A stretch of 35,177 nucleotides of DNA, from positions 1-35,177 of the forward strand of contig JAFAOB010000461.1 in NCBI GenBank assembly GCA_019238055.1, written 5' to 3'. The notes under the pieces were generated by a model that did no database searches, had not been told where the DNA came from, and was given only the letters and a program-made list of their open reading frames with translations. The position numbers and the translations under genes were made by a program. This DNA is from Alphaproteobacteria bacterium. GTDB lineage: Bacteria; Pseudomonadota; Alphaproteobacteria; ATCC43930; CGMCC-115725. This document shows positions 34,679 to 35,177 of the stretch, piece by piece (position 1 is the stretch's first letter; each line of letters opens with the position of its first letter).

Positions 34679-34983
34679 CAGAGGCACTCAAATGAAGTGA
34701 GGGGCTTCTGTTGCCCGGTGCCCCTCGGACCGCGATTTGCTGTTGGCTTTTACCCCCCTAAGGGTTAGGCCGCGAGCGCCTCTGTTGCGAAGTTGTCGTT
34801 CGCACTTAGATTTTGACCCGATAACGGCGGTATCATGCCGGGCGACGGATCTTACCTTTACCACGCGCGTCGAGCCTGTTTCGCCCCCTCGGGATCAGGA
34901 TTGGTGGAGGCGCCGGGTACTGCCCCCGGGTCCGCTACGCCTATTCCGTAAGCCGTTTATCGCCATAGTCGGGTAAACCGACA
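34679..34983 (-). ncRNA. ssrA: Two-piece (circularly permuted) tmRNA
   Basis: The minus strand encodes the proteolysis tag ANDNFATEALAA then TAA (34803-34765), the tag type of alphaproteobacteria. Upstream lies the acceptor piece. Its T-stem is CCGGG/CCCGG with a seven-base loop (GGCAGTA), followed by CGCCTCC-A-CCA ending at 34902. Then comes a short spacer (34901-34889) and the coding-piece 5' end GGGGGCGAAACAGGCTCGACG at 34888, whose first seven bases pair with CGCCTCC and give a G3-U70 wobble. This order (3' half before 5' half) is the permuted form: the transcript is cut to remove the spacer and yields two RNAs. A hairpin GAGGGGC/GCCCCTC spans 34699-34726 downstream of the tag. The exact outer ends are estimated from the promoter and the usual size of the pieces. 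Confidence 0.93.
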
Positions 34984-34988
34984 AACGA

Positions 34989-35017
34989 AATATAAGCGGC
35001 GCACCAAAGGAACGCAA
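34989..35017 (-). promoter_or_regulatory. ssrA promoter
   Basis: On the minus strand TTGCGT (35012-35017) and TATATT (34989-34994) are separated by exactly 17 bases, a good sigma-70-type pair. Transcription would start about 7 bases beyond the -10, near 34982, matching the expected 5' end of the acceptor piece. Confidence 0.7.
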
Positions 35018-35046
35018 TCCCGGCCGCTGGCCAGGGCTGTTCAACG

Positions 35047-35177
35047 CTATGGGATGATGAGAAGTCTGAGCAGATTGTCGACGCCGGCGAGGGCGGCGCG
35101 GTAGCGGTCCTGGCTGAGCGTGCCGGAGCGGTTGGCTTTGAGGATGTTGAAAGCGAAACTGCGCAGACGGGCGAACA
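35047..35177 (-). mobile_element. C-terminal end of an IS transposase (partial)
   Basis: The minus strand enters from the right edge in frame and ends at a TAG at 35047-35049. The visible 43 residues include a FARLRSFAFNILKANRSGT segment and a DRYRAALAGVDNLLRL helix, which resemble the C-terminus of ISAs1-type DDE transposases. The 5' part and the terminal inverted repeats are outside the window or not recognisable. An insertion sequence therefore lies immediately upstream of ssrA. Confidence 0.6.

Noticed and set aside
34699-34726. GAGGGGC/GCCCCTC hairpin read as a Rho-independent terminator of ssrA
   Set aside because: No T run follows on the minus strand, and it falls within the expected coding piece of the tmRNA, so it is more likely an RNA helix.
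34679-34983. tRNA gene suggested by the T-arm and CCA end at 34902
   Set aside because: There is no anticodon arm. The T-arm and acceptor belong to the permuted tmRNA, as shown by the tag and the matching 5' acceptor strand.
1-35177. CRISPR arrays and rRNA genes
   Set aside because: No regularly spaced direct repeats and no rRNA-like sequence were seen on either strand.

Overview
The window is GC-rich, densely coded bacterial chromosome. Three features point to an alphaproteobacterium. The DUF3576 lipoprotein, leuS, lptE and holA genes occur in that order at 21.0-26.0 kb. The SspB is of the alpha type, with a C-terminal ClpX-binding tail. A circularly permuted two-piece tmRNA gene lies near the right end. 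The genus cannot be fixed from the sequence alone.

Left part (1-20.3 kb): an accessory region of small catabolic or detoxification-type genes on both strands. It holds a cupin-like protein, a meta-cleavage-type alpha/beta hydrolase, an N-acyl-D-amino-acid deacylase-type amidohydrolase, two luciferase-like (LLM) oxidoreductases, a PEBP-like secreted protein, a class III nucleotide cyclase, an SRPBCC protein, an amidohydrolase_2 protein, a DAO-type flavoenzyme, a GST, a duplicated EthD-like protein, pyrophosphatase, a VOC protein, enoyl-CoA hydratase, a 3-hydroxyisobutyrate dehydrogenase-type enzyme and a carboxymuconolactone decarboxylase-like protein. The first 11 kb also contains decayed genes: the 3' end of livF, a PadR-type regulator, a one-base-frameshifted TTC38-like TPR gene and an NtaA/DszA-type monooxygenase. 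The most unusual gene is at 2417-4441. It is an uninterrupted reading frame in which a complete Rieske [2Fe-2S] domain (CxH...CxxH) sits inside the amidohydrolase fold.

Middle part (20.3-26.0 kb): housekeeping genes. YggS is transcribed leftward; the DUF3576 lipoprotein, leuS, lptE and holA run rightward. leuS carries a short in-frame palindromic repeat that adds a Pro/Gly-rich segment beside its editing domain.

Right part (26.0-35.2 kb): a radical SAM protein with an extra C-terminal Cys cluster and a small glycine-rich secreted protein lie divergent to a three-gene uracil-catabolism (URC) cluster: URC1 (GTP cyclohydrolase II-like), URC4 (DUF1688) and a uracil phosphoribosyltransferase. URC1 and URC4 overlap. 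On the opposite strand runs ssrA (two-piece tmRNA with a good promoter), sspB, class I fumarase, an ECF sigma factor, a membrane anti-sigma factor and a Spy/CpxP-like periplasmic protein. The sigma factor start overlaps the fumarase stop. The window ends in the C-terminus of a transposase.

Functionally, the tmRNA tag and the SspB adaptor belong to one protein quality-control route: ribosome rescue, then ClpXP delivery. The URC genes would salvage or degrade uracil. The sigma/anti-sigma/Spy trio looks like an envelope-stress module. All product names come from motif recognition by eye, without database searches.
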